A DNA stretch of 64,000 nucleotides, from contig NC_085140.1 in assembly GCF_024139115.2 (NCBI RefSeq), forward strand, positions 47,834,180 through 47,898,179, given 5' to 3'. The DNA comes from Armigeres subalbatus (Eukaryota; Arthropoda; Insecta; Diptera; Culicidae). Position 1 is the first letter of the stretch; each line of letters opens with the position of its first letter. Positions 10,775 through 20,491 of this stretch are shown piece after piece. Position numbers and translations under genes: made by a program. The notes under the pieces are model-generated. The model was not told where the DNA came from. It worked only from the letters and a program-made list of their open reading frames with translations, and did not search any database.

Positions 10775-10920
10775 TCGTTTGGCTGAAAATGCCATTTTGC
10801 CGAAATGGACATTCTCCTGAAAGTGTCTTTTGGTCGAACTGATCATCTGAACTGTTGATCACAAAAGGAACGTTGACCACAGCCGAAAGACTTTTTCGCC
10901 AAAATGACCAGTCCGGTCAT
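10775..10920 (+). repeat. Decayed GGCCAAATGACC-type array
   Basis: Phrases such as TTGCCGAAATGGACATT, TTTTGGTCGAACTGATC and CGCCAAAATGACCAG recur at about 17-bp spacing with heavy divergence. Confidence 0.5.
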
Positions 10921-10979
10921 TGTTTTGTGTTGTATAGCAATGCAATGCAAAATGCAATTGCAAATTTATTTCATTATGT

Positions 10980-11400
10980 TTTCTAATTTTTCAGAATTGG
11001 CGTCGTTCGAGAAAGAGGATATCTACTCGTCGACTCTGAGATAGACAAGCAGTTCTCACGGAGCGTTTCTGTCTTGCTCCACATTTTACATGTGAAGCCA
11101 TCTGTGAGAATTTTCTCTCGTGTCACTTTGCCGTCGTGAAACAATTTATAGTGACGGCACTTCGAACTGTAACCGGCGTGGGTGTGGTTTCCAAACAATT
11201 ACACTTTTTGACTCGTATGCGGGGTGGCAAATAATCGGGTAACCAATCAGCCTCGGAACGAGGGTAGTCTCGCTGAACTTCACAGGAGCCCACTCTGGCC
11301 ATGTTTGGCTATGGAATGGGGGCTTATCGGCCACCAACTCAAAAGCTCGTCACCACCCAGGAATTCGTACTCCTTCTCTGTAATCTGATATCTGGAAACA
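10980..11400 (-). pseudogene. Possible decayed coding sequence, unrecognised
   Basis: Two overlapping - strand frames (11146-11337 and 10983-11198) each look protein-like in part (for example KLFHDGKVTREKILTDGFTC, and HSQTWPEWAPVKFSETTLVP). Neither is long and they are in different frames, as in an old frameshifted coding sequence. No family is recognised. The + strand also carries a good splice-acceptor-like CTAATTTTTCAG ending at 10994, so an exon on the other strand cannot be excluded. Confidence 0.2.
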
Positions 11401-12191
11401 TTGAAGAAGAAAACCGTGTGATGAATTTGAAATTCACCACGGCCTCATGGACATGAATACACTCCCATGGTGTAAAATGTCAATAATAAACAACAACAAC
11501 CACGGACTCAATTGTACCTATAATTACCTTAACCCGTAAGCACTTAAATCAGGTTTGGAAAAAGCAGCATATGGATGATGCAGCGGTTTAATTATCCCAG
11601 AAAACACGAAATAAGAAAAATTCGATGATATTTCGAATGGTTAATACGTCAACTATGAAATCATGGGCAGCATATTTGAAGCCGCTGCTTCAATCACGCT
11701 TAAATGTAACAGTTGTGGCAACCGGCTTCACGTGTCAACAGCACTGCAACTCATTCATGCAGGAGCTTGAGAATAAGTCCTTCTAAGAACTTCGAATTGA
11801 AAATCAGGCCAATTTCAAATCTGAATGATTTATCGGAGCAGCACCATAGGTTACATTGTCCGGTTCACCTGCATCTCAATCAAAATCTTTATACGACACC
11901 TCATAGTTTAACGGATTCACCTGGGAGTGAAACCAATACGTTTGGACAGTCTATGGCACCGGTTGTTGGATTACCCCACCGGTTGTTGTTAAACTGTGTG
12001 GAAATACGGCCACAAATACGGTTCGGGTAAACAAAAGCGCTTCAGGAGGAATAATGACCAACAAACCGGCATTTTTTTAATATTATTAACCAAATTTTTC
12101 GGCCAAATGGCAGCTCCGGTCACATTTTTCCAATGTTTTAATCTAATCATAACATTTGGAAAGTCGCCGTAGCAACACATGAAAAAGTACA
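11401..12191. other. Non-coding stretch, nothing recognised
   Basis: No supported gene. A short GGCCAAATGG motif near 12100 is the only sign of the dispersed array family. The 105-codon frame at 11713-12030 shows no motif. Confidence 0.4.
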
Positions 12192-12336
12192 ACCCGGGTA
12201 AAAGCCGTGATATTGATAACAAAACATAATATGACCTTGTTTAAAATAAGAGTAAAAATAACAAGCGGAAATAACAAAAATTTGCACCGAAATATCATAA
12301 AAATATCAGGTTTTGCAATTAACAAGAACAAACTAA
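12192..12336. mobile_element. Foldback MITE, truncated copy
   Basis: Matches the left half of the MITE at 2192-2517, from ACCCGGGTAAAAGC to AAGAACAAACTAA. It stops abruptly where the next retrotransposon fragment begins. Confidence 0.75.
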
Positions 12337-12432
12337 ACGTCTCCTTTACAGGAACAGCGGCGGACGATCTGCAAGGATTATTGCAAGATACTCTAGACAA
12401 TTTGTCTACTTGGGCTATTCGGCTAGGTATCG

Positions 12433-12719
12433 AATTCTCAAACCGTCTAAGACGAATTAAGTACTGTCTATTTAATTCCACCAGTTAATTTTCGTTATCT
12501 TTGCAGATACGTATTTCGACCACAACTGTGTGGACTTGTGTGACTTGTAGTCGAGTCAAGTACAAGACACTGAAGACGACCACACAGTTGTGGTCGAAAT
12601 ACGTATCTGCAAAGATAACGAAAATTAACTGGTGGAATTAAATGGACAGTACTTAATTCGTCTTAGACGGTTTAATACATTCCACTAAACGAGCTTAATA
12701 TATTTTTCATCAAATTCTC
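12433..12719. mobile_element. Penelope-like terminal-repeat palindrome
   Basis: The duplicated AATTCTC at 12433-12439 and 12713-12719 flanks a 273-bp insertion (12440-12712). About 95 bp at each end are inverted copies of each other, from ACCGTCTAAGACGAATTAAG inward to a core that includes ATACGTATTTCGACC. Removing the insertion and one AATTCTC restores the reverse-transcriptase frame (GIEFS then PEKTE), which proves the insertion point. The right half contains a complete hammerhead-like core. Confidence 0.85.
12562..12614 (+). ncRNA. Hammerhead-ribozyme-like motif
   Basis: Box 1 is CTGAAGA (12570-12576). It is followed by a 7-bp stem GACCACA / TGTGGTC with a 4-nt loop, box 2 GAAA (12595-12598), and the palindromic ATACGTAT expected for a minimal stem III, then C as the predicted cleavage base. 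Stem I is weak here. One extra C lies between A9 and stem II; natural hammerheads with an extra base at this place are known. Hammerhead motifs are known from Penelope-like terminal repeats. Confidence 0.55.
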
Positions 12720-13329
12720 TCCGGAGAAAACTGAGCTGATTGTCTTTTCTAGGAAGCATAAGCCGGCAAAATTAGAGCTTCACCGTGAGGGTAAGAAAAT
12801 CGCTCAAGGCATTTCACATAAATATTTAGGGGTCTGGTTCGACTCGAAATGCACCTGGGGGAAGCACATTAGATATCTGTATCATAAATGCCAACAACGA
12901 ATCAACTTCATGCGGACTGTAACCGGAACATGTTGAGAATCGTACAACAATTCTGTCGGTTATCGAATATGGTAGTTTTTGTTTCATATCCGTCGCGCAA
13001 ACGCACCTGTTAAAACTCCAACGTATCCAGTATCGTTGTCTCCGTATCGCGTTGGGTAGTATGAACTCGACTCATACATTGAGTCTAGAGGTACTTGCGG
13101 GAGAACTTCCTTTATCAGATCATTTCGTGGGATTGTCGTTCAGGTTCCTCATCCGGTGTGAGGTTTTAAACCCATTGGTTATTGAGAATTTTGAGAAGCT
13201 AATCGAACGAAACTTTCAATCAAAATTAATGACAGTGTACTACTGCTACATGAGCCTGGAAATTCGGATGAACTACCCGTTTAAATCTAAATTAACTTCT
13301 ATTAGAGCTTCGGATGAAATGGGTAAAAA

Positions 13330-13775
13330 TTCTGAAAAAAAAAATCGTGGTGATTGAGATGAATTTTTATAACCTTCCCGGGGAAACTTAAATGAACTTT
13401 CCGTAGGAATTTTGATTAATTAACTGTGAAAATTTGGATAAACTGTCAAAACTCAAATGAAGTGCCATATGAATTAATATATTTATTGTGGAAATTCGAA
13501 TGAATTCTCCGTGCAAATTCAAATTGAAAAAAATTCTTAGGAAATTTGGTTGAACTTCCCTCGGAAGGTAGAATGAATTCTTCCTGAAAATTCAGATGAA
13601 CTTCCCTAGGAAACTCGCATGCCCATAGCATTTTGAATGAACTGTCGGTAGCCGGTTGGATACATTTGTCACATAAATTCAGTGAAAATTTGGATGAGCT
13701 TCCTTCGCTAATACGGATAAAATTTTCATGGAAATTCAAATTCGGATTATTGTTTGGGATGAATGTTTCGTGGAA
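13330..13775. repeat. Degenerate GGAAATTC/GGATGAACTTCC array
   Basis: Units of about 28-35 bp with the phrases GAAATTCGGATGAACTTCCC and GGAATTTTGATGAA. It belongs to the same broad family as 30490-31960 and 47585-50640. Open frames crossing it are low-complexity artefacts. Confidence 0.7.
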
Positions 13776-13779
13776 GCTT

Positions 13780-14586
13780 AGAGATTTTAGGCAATGAGGG
13801 TCCCGGAAATCTACAGATAGCTTAAAAATGAATCCGAGTTGCCGATTAGCTTTTGCGATGATGTCGTTATAGTGCTGCATGAATGTCATGTCTTGATCCA
13901 GTGTGACTTCTAAATCCTTAATCCTATTCACTCTTTCAAGGATAGTACCAGAGATACAATAGTAAAAAACTATCGGCTTGTGTTTCCGATAAAAAGAAAT
14001 AGCATTACATTTTTGAATACTGAGCGTCAGAAGATTAGCAGAGCACCAGCTCGCCATTCTATCCACACGCGATTGCAGTTCTTCACAATCCTTGATGCTG
14101 TTGATAATCATAAACATTTTAACATAATCCGCATAAAACAAACGACAACCAGGAGGTAGAAGTCGGGAGAGTTCGTTGATAAACAGCGTGAACAAGAGAG
14201 GCCTCAGATTACTTCCTTGTGGTACACCAGAAGTATTGGAGAAGCACTCAGACTGTGAAGAACCGATTTTCACAGAAAGCAAACGGTTTGACAGATATGA
14301 TTTGAACCAGCACACTAGATGGTGACTAACTCCAAGTTGTTCTAACTTTGCAAGCAATATTCCATGGTCGACGCGGTCGAACGCTGCTTTTAAATCCGTA
14401 TGAACTGCATCAACTTGACCACCGGAGTCCATGGTACGAACACACAGCGAAACAAACTCTATTAAATTCGTTTCTACAGATCGCTTTGGATAGAAGCCAT
14501 GCTGTGCAGTAGAGATGTACGCTTTACTGGCACTGAATAAAACGTCATTCATGATTATCTCGAATACTTTGGAGCAAGAACATAGG
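13780..14586 (-). pseudogene. Reverse transcriptase, C-terminal half, catalytic site lost
   Basis: Read on the - strand: QHGFYPKRSVETNLIEF, then the catalytic-aspartate region LKAAFDRVDHGILLAKLEQL, the SGVPQGSNLRPLLFTLFINE block, and the box that should read FADD but reads YADY here. The second catalytic aspartate is therefore replaced. The thumb region ILERVNRIKDLEVTLDQDM follows. The frame is long (about 260 codons of true similarity) but the active site is broken. The final 100 residues of the open frame come from the neighbouring short-repeat array and are not retrotransposon sequence. Confidence 0.8.
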
Positions 14587-15031
14587 GATGTGATCAGGGT
14601 AGAAATATTTCACAGTCAATGCAGTGAAAAACATGGATCTCAGTATAACCTGCAGTCGCCTTCATCGCCGCGCCGTGGTGAGTGCGACTGGGTGCAGCCG
14701 AAAAATCATTTCCAACACCGACCATTCAATTTCGCATTCAGCCACTCACAAGTCGCTCTGACATGCTGCTCAGTTCGCGCCTTACCGTATAACTGTGAGT
14801 GGCCCATTTAAACGCGTGGTGATTTTTTTCAATTTGCTGGGTGAATGTGTACATTTTGCTGTGGTAAATTTCATCTTCGCGGCGCAGTGGGTGATCTGAG
14901 TTCTGTTGTTTACTTTTCTGCCTCTCCGGGAATGTGAGGTTGATTTCAAAGCAGGAAGAAAATAAAAAAATGAAATGAAAAAACATCACCTTCATCCAGT
15001 GCTGCCGAATATTTACAACCCTGGATGTGAT
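14587..15031. mobile_element. hAT-type MITE with 8-bp target duplication
   Basis: The element is 14595-15023 (429 bp), flanked by GATGTGAT at 14587-14594 and 15024-15031. Ends are CAGGGTAGAAATATTT and, inverted, CAGGGTTGTAAATATT. The CAGGG start and the 8-bp duplication are hAT hallmarks. Removing it rejoins the reverse transcriptase across NYRGITS / LCSCSKVFEI. No transposase frame is present. Confidence 0.9.
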
Positions 15032-15869
15032 GCCTCTGTAATTTTGTACATTCCTTTTGTCGCCTTTTTTGTAAACGGGAAACATGTGCAACATTTTCCA
15101 TTTATCAGGAAACTTTCCGTCCTGGAGCAACAGTGTGAAAATCCTGGCTAAGTGGGTAGTCAGCGTGTTCGAAAAATTCTTGAGCACAAAAGACGGAATA
15201 CCATCCGGACCGGCAGTGTACGAGCTTTTCAATTTCCTGATGGCTGAAAGAACGGTCTGCTCATCGATTATAAACGCATGTAAATCTAAAATATTTCTAG
15301 GCGTGAACTGAATTGAAACAGCTATTTAATCGGCGGTGGCCCTGGGTGGCATTGAATGTACTTAGGAAATGTCGAACGAACAAATTACATTTTTCCAGCT
15401 CTGAACTGGCGATTTCTTCTCCCAGATGCAAACACGAAGGCAGACCAACTTCCTTTCGTTTGGAGTTAATAAACGACCAAAAACTTTTGGGGTTTCTACG
15501 GAGTGACGATTGTGTTCGAAGCACGTAACGACGATAAAGGAATCGATTGTATACACGATATGCAGTACTGGAACGGTTGAACTTCTGCTTCGTAATCAGC
15601 GTGCGATTCTTGCAGTACTGTCGCAATGCTTTTGCCCTACTTCGCTTTAGCCGACGCAGACGACTGTTCAACCAGGGAGGCTTAGACTTCGGGCGACACA
15701 GGGACACGTGCTCCGCAATTATACGACGAATTTGGCGAGTGAAATAATTAACAGCATCATCTCGATAGGTCAAGCTCGATGAGTGACCAGTCAATGCATG
15801 AGATAGCATCACAAATACAATCATAATCAGCTCGGCGGTAGTTTTACATTTGGTGCACGTCAGAAGCAT
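15032..15869 (-). pseudogene. Retrotransposon linker and N-terminal reverse transcriptase
   Basis: The - strand frame 15297-15869 is the endonuclease-reverse transcriptase linker, with basic stretches such as LNSRLRRLKRSRAKALRQYC and RRNPKSFWSFINSKR. 15032-15232 gives AGPDGIPSFVLKNFSN and FPVYKKGDKRNVQNYRGITS, the first conserved blocks of the reverse transcriptase. A frame change separates the two. All belong to the same element as 13780-14586. Confidence 0.75.
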
Positions 15870-16650
15870 CGTCGAACGTAAACAGGCCCGGAAGGTTAAC
15901 GACTATGTCCAGAGCGGGATGGTCAGCATCCAGGTAGATGGCTTCGGAAACGGTGCAAGTAGATTTAGCTGCATCGTTGGCGAGGACGAGATTCAGAAAC
16001 CGACCATTTCTGTTAGGCACTCCATTGAGCTGAGTCAAGCCATTAAACGAAAAACCATCGGCCAATGCGGAGCTACTGGTGAACAAAAGAGATTGACGGT
16101 TCACATGCATAAACCTGTCTTCCGATGCAACCCATTCCAAGTTCGGTTGATTATAGTCTCCTAGTTGCAAGACGAAGTCATTGAAGTCCAGGTTGGAACT
16201 AATAGAGCTAAACTGCCGCTAACCGCAAGTCGAGCACATCTGTATATGGAGCCCCATATACAGATGTGCTTGACTTGCAATTAGCGGCAGTAAAGGAGTT
16301 CATGTGATCCCGAATGCAATTTAGGTCGCTACGCCGGTCTGGAGGTAGATATAATACTCTTATGCTAACCAATCGATCGGCCTTAGATATTCTAATCCAT
16401 AACTGCTCCAATGCTATGCTTGTCAATGTAGAGTCAACGTAGCTATTCCAGCGTGTTGAGACTGTTATCAAAATTACGATTTGTACGGTAATGAATTACG
16501 ATCTGTACGGTAAAGCAAATTTAGGATCGAATAGCTGTAAGCCGAAGAATCGTTCGTCTAGCCAAGTTTCCGTCAGAACAATTACGTCATAGTCACATTC
16601 ACTAGCAGCCAGAAAGAAAGAATTTCTAATAAAACTTCTGATGTAGTTGC
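15870..16650 (-). pseudogene. Retrotransposon apurinic-type endonuclease, broken
   Basis: Three frames carry parts of an exonuclease III-like domain. About 16625-16500 reads DYDVIVLTETWLDERFFG, with the catalytic glutamate in LTETWL. 16471-16290 reads LEQLWIRISKADRLVSIRVL and YLPPDRRSDLN. 16170-15870 reads LGDYNQPNLEWV, and later LDADHPALDIVV with the final catalytic aspartate-histidine. Stops and shifts between them, plus the hairpin at 16213-16290, make it a pseudogene. Confidence 0.75.
16213..16290. repeat. Snap-back hairpin inside endonuclease sequence
   Basis: Arms of about 37 bp (16213-16249 and 16253-16290), starting CTGCCGCTAACCGCAAGTCG and ending with its near-complement, are separated by 3 nt. 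The outer bases continue the endonuclease on both sides, so this is an inverted duplication, not a separate element with its own ends. Confidence 0.75.
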
Positions 16651-16860
16651 ATCACAAATATATCGGATATCGAAACAAATACATATATCGATTTTCTGAA
16701 ATATCGAAAATATCAAAACGTCCGTAGCTCCGATATGCTTTAAACAAATTCATAGTCACCTGTCATAAGACGAGTTTATACAATCCCATTGAATTCCACC
16801 ACTTAATTGTATCTTGACAGATACGTATTTCGACCTCAACAGTAAGGCCGTCCACTATTC

Positions 16861-17401
16861 CACTATTTATACTATGCGTAGGTATAATAATTTATCTAGG
16901 TACTTATCTTACTACGGTGCTTATTTCTACTCGCTTGATGCGCTTAATGCTTAGGTATAAGCTTGAAGAGCAAGGAGCTACCACTTCCTTGATCTTTATT
17001 CAACAACCGCGTTTGTACCTGTCGGTAGATTTCCAAGCTCTCAGCAACATCAAGTTTCCACGGAGAAGAGACATTTCTTAAAATTTTAATGTTTGATGTC
17101 GTAATTGAATGATCCTGATATACATGTTCAGCTACCTTAGACCTAAACTCATAATTTAATCCCTTATCAGTTTCCCTCTTAGCCTTACTTACTTCTGCAA
17201 TATGTTCTTTGAACCTTTCATCTAACGATCTTTTTGTTTGACCTACATAAACTTTATCACACTGTGAACAATTAATTTGATAAACCCCGGCCTTATTTAA
17301 CATTTCTACTCTATCCTATCTATCCTATCTAGGTACTTATCTTACCGTAGTAAGATAAGTACCTAGATAAATTATTATACCTACGCATAGTATAAATAGT
17401 G
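16861..17401. repeat. Perfect 58-bp inverted repeat around the endonuclease
   Basis: 16861-16918 (CACTATTTATACTATGCGTA onward) is the exact reverse complement of 17344-17401. A further partial copy next to the right arm (17326-17342) forms a tight hairpin with it. This inner inverted repeat is distinct from the outer terminal repeats. Confidence 0.85.
16944..17303 (-). CDS. GIY-YIG endonuclease domain of a Penelope-like element
   Basis: The frame has 119 codons. The diagnostic blocks are GVY (residues 6-8) and YVG (19-21) in GVYQINCSQCDKVYVGQTKR, a following arginine in SLDERFKEHI (R30), and a glutamate in DVAESLEI. The CSQC pair and downstream histidines fit the CCHH zinc-binding pattern known from Penelope endonucleases. 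In a full element this domain follows the reverse transcriptase and nicks target DNA. Here the reverse transcriptase is absent, so the methionine at 17303 is internal to the original protein and the domain is an orphan C-terminal piece. Confidence 0.85.
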   Translation of the reverse strand: MLNKAGVYQINCSQCDKVYVGQTKRSLDERFKEHIAEVSKAKRETDKGLNYEFRSKVAEHVYQDHSITTSNIKILRNVSSPWKLDVAESLEIYRQVQTRLLNKDQGSGSSLLFKLIPKH

Positions 17402-17434
17402 TAAGCTGCGATCATTTTCTTCAAGTCGAGTCAA

Positions 17435-17490
17435 GTACGAGACACTGAAGACGGCCTTACTGTTGAGGTCGAAATACGTATCTGTCAAGA
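17435..17490 (+). ncRNA. Hammerhead-ribozyme-like motif, best copy
   Basis: Stem I GACA (17441-17444) pairs with TGTC (17483-17486). Box 1 is CTGAAGA (17445-17451) and stem II is GGCC / GGTC. Box 2 is GAAA (17471-17474), stem III is the palindrome ATACGTAT, and the predicted cleavage is after the C at 17482. As in the 12570 copy, one extra C separates box 1 from stem II. The tiny self-complementary stem III suggests that activity would need dimers. Confidence 0.6.
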
Positions 17491-17593
17491 TACAATTAAG
17501 TGGTGGAATTCAATGGGATTGTATAAACTCGTCTTATGACAGGTGAAAACATTCCACTAAAAAGCTCAAAATAATTTTCTTATCAAATTCATA

Positions 17594-17690
17594 GTGCTAA
17601 GACGGCCTTACTGTTGAAGTCGAAATACGTATCTGTCGTAAAATAAAGTAGTAGAACTAAATGGAAGTACAAACTCGTCTTATGACAAGT
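17594..17690 (+). mobile_element. Older Penelope-like terminal repeat fragment
   Basis: Matches the right terminal repeat of the neighbouring element (GACGGCCTTACTGTTGAAG, then GAAATACGTATCTGTC, then ACAAACTCGTCTTATGACAA) but is more diverged and has lost CTGAAGA (it reads CTAAGA). The element at 16757-17581 inserted right beside it. Confidence 0.75.
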
Positions 17691-19925
17691 ACTATTACAC
17701 TAATTCGAACAAAACGTAAGCATGTAAAACATCCAGGAAACGTAATCCTCAGGCCACTGTGCCACGATAAACGAACTGGTCTGGTCTGATGGGTTCAATG
17801 TGTATGGCTGCTACCTACCTAGCTGCTTATTTTATTTTTCACAACTCTCGTCTCGCAGCAACTCTAGTGGAACAGAAGCCGCCTGCTGCGATCATCGCCG
17901 CTCGTTACTTTGGCAAAACAACCTTTCTCCATGCAAGTTGCCACACAAAAAAACTGTAAATAACTATAAAACACTCATTTTGTTTTCAACCGTATGACCT
18001 TGAGCTTTTATTGGAATTAAATTTGACTTAAAATACTATAAGAATGAATGAATTCTAAATTCAATGCAATAATTGAAATTAGTGTTCAAAATACGTTCCA
18101 GCAGTGTAAATACACTGTCTGTGGTAAATACTTGAGTTACTCAATGGTTGGCGGATGTTAGTCGTTAAGTTTTTTCTAAAACTGTGCGGTTTTCCTACGT
18201 TCATTTTTTTTTTATTCGTAGGTTTGATTCAACGTTGGAAAAGGGGCGAGGGATTATTTAATTAAATCATAACACACCTGCTGGCGCCGTGAAACTTTGG
18301 AAACACACTTAAAGCTGGAGTGCTATTTTCGAACAGTACTGTGTTGATATTGATTTCTGTGTTAAGATTTGTCTTCTAAGAACATTTTCTAAGCGTTATG
18401 AGTTTAAGATGGATTACAAAATTCGTATTTAGCAACACCACAACATTATTTTTTTGAGGCAAATTCAGGTCATTTTTTTTCCTTTTTCATCTCAATTCCT
18501 CCCACGCTAGACCAAAATGTTTTTAGTAGTGGCTCAACAGCACAATTTAATAAAGTGATGCTATCAACTCCATCAGATAAGTTTCTGCCAGCACTAAGAA
18601 CTTCTAATCAGCATCTTATTATTTTAATGGCAGCCACAGAGAAGCTACTTAGCTCTCCTAAGTGCGACTATCAACAGCACTTGATCACTCAGCAGAAGCC
18701 AAATTGAACCCCTATCTTGATGCATTATCATTATCCTCCACGAACAAGTGGCTCGTAGTTGGTTCAACAAAAAAAAACAACCCTCGCTGTGCATCAAATT
18801 GATCTAAACCGGCCACCAGCTGCTTTTCAGCAACTGCCGTCAGAACAACCTTCCCTTCGCCGAAACAGCAGGAAAACTCCCCTCCCCATGGTAGTTGCTT
18901 GATTTCAAGCGATTCGAACTAGTTACCACCGATTACTTAGGCGGTCTACTCTGTACCGTATCTGCCCGAGAAGGTGGTTATTCTTGAAACTCGTACTGCG
19001 CAGCACCCGCGAAGGTCCACATTGATACACGAAACAAAACTCTGCGCCAGATCTCGGTTACCCTCTCACTGACTGGCTGACTGCTCCGGTTTTAATGCAT
19101 CAGGCAGGTATTGTTGGGTATGCGCAAGTAAAGTGAATGTTTGGGCTTGACAGACACTTCTAGGCTTTGGGCCCGATTCTATTGTGTTGGTGGTTGGCAG
19201 CGAGGTTCCCAACCTGGTCAGGTTGGGTTCAACTTGAAATGACTTGTGCTCAGTAAGTTTTTGTACAAATGAGCTCGCATTGTTGGAGGGTCGTAGGTTG
19301 GTATCGTAGGTATAAGAGGTGTGGAGCAAAGTCGCAAAATTGTTTGAACTACTCTAATCTATTTATTTGATATTTACGCGTAAATTTAAAACAAACAAAA
19401 TTAAAGATAGTAACATTCAATCAATAGTGTAGGTTCCACCACTGCTGTAATCTGAAAAAGTGATGATGCGCCATAAATTACAACTTAAATGTTCTGCAAT
19501 TTTCTGTTAAAGAGCTCGATGAGTAGCAACACCCGTCCGTGTCACATGGTTCCACAAACTTCTGAAGACATGTTCGGCAAAGCCCAAACCGACGGATGAC
19601 CGCCTATTTGGAGATTGCATGCATCCACTGACTTACACATTCCTTCGCATATCAGAGAGGATTTTTTTACCATCGGTACGAGTTGAGTTTGAAAGATCAA
19701 TATATTCCACGAAAATAGACTCAGGATTACTTAGAAGGCAGACAATATGTTTTCCTGTAAGCCAGGTCTGGAAGCCTCATCTTTTCTAAGAATCGCAAGC
19801 GTAAGAGATCACTTTGAAGAGTCTCGACTAGATTGGATGTATTTCTGGGGAATGATTTTCTAGGGCGTCCAATTTGTGTAGGTTTGTCAAGATTGATGCA
19901 GGGATTGCTCGAGCAAATGGAATTT
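17691..19925. other. Unique non-coding stretch
   Basis: No transposon ends, arrays or supported genes. A somewhat GC-richer part lies at about 18780-19080. Its open frames are short and show no family motif. It may be intron or intergenic DNA. Confidence 0.4.
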
Positions 19926-20020
19926 ATAATAACGGCATCGAGTCTCCCCAAATTCTAATATTGCATGTACTGTCGAATTTCATAACAACATACACTTATG
20001 AATCCGCAAGTCGAAAATTC
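19926..20020. repeat. Dispersed repeat, copy B
   Basis: Diverged match to 1009-1115 in the same orientation. Confidence 0.55.
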
Positions 20021-20491
20021 TATACACTTTGAAAAAAAAGCATGAAATCAATTGGCAATCAAGTTTTTAGAGCTTTTTCCCCGAATATTTGAAAATTAAA
20101 TTATTCAATTAATTGTGTATCAATGAAAACAATAATTTGCATACTCTCGCACAATATTATACTTAATTTGTACGTTCTCAGAGAATTTGTACGAAAACCG
20201 CGTCAATTTATGTACTTTTGACTGTGTTGTATAGAAAATGAGAAAAGTCTTCCCAAATGTCTGGAAAATAATAACGACAAAGTTCCAAAAATGTCTACCA
20301 TATAACCACTCTAGCCTACACTTATCGTTCGCAACGAACGCGCAAATGACAAAATTAATAGGCGTTTGATATAAAAGATAAAAGAACAGGCAACAATATC
20401 AAAAATTTGCACCGATATATGATTTGTATATCAAGATATGATATGGATAAGAACAAACTAATGGCACATGATGTTTCTCACTTCTTACAAA

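Larger units (their letters stand above)
12340..13280 (+). pseudogene. Non-LTR reverse transcriptase fragment, I/R1-like group
   Basis: Three pieces of one reverse transcriptase can be read. 12340-12439 gives DDLQGLLQDTLDNLSTWAIR and GIEFS. 12713-12935 continues exactly from there with PEKTELIVFSRKHKP and KYLGVWFDSKCTWGKHI. 13052-13270 gives LGSMNSTHTLSLEVLAGE and MTVYYCYMSLEI. A Penelope terminal-repeat palindrome splits the first two pieces at a single codon. After the second piece there is a stop (TGA, about 12933), a deletion and a frame change. The YxDD box lies upstream of the preserved part. The fragment is dead; the clade is uncertain. Confidence 0.75.
13776..16650 (-). mobile_element. 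Non-LTR retrotransposon of the CR1/Jockey kind, nested insertions
   Basis: On the - strand the pieces follow the order of one open reading frame: endonuclease (16650-15870), linker (15870-15297), and reverse transcriptase (15232-15030, then 14590-13780). The 5' end is cut inside the endonuclease and the 3' end is lost to a GGAAATTC array. A hAT-type MITE (14595-15023) and a small snap-back hairpin (16213-16290) interrupt it. It is an old copy. Confidence 0.8.
16745..17593 (-). mobile_element. Penelope-like element, deleted copy with GIY-YIG endonuclease
   Basis: The 12-bp repeat CAAATTCATAGT flanks the insertion (16745-16756 and 17582-17593), so the element is 16757-17581. It has an inverted terminal repeat piece on the left (16757-16852), a perfect 58-bp inner inverted repeat (16861-16918 / 17344-17401), the endonuclease end of the element's open reading frame on the - strand between them, and a direct terminal repeat on the right (17425-17581) with a hammerhead-like core. 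The reverse transcriptase part is deleted. Confidence 0.85.
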
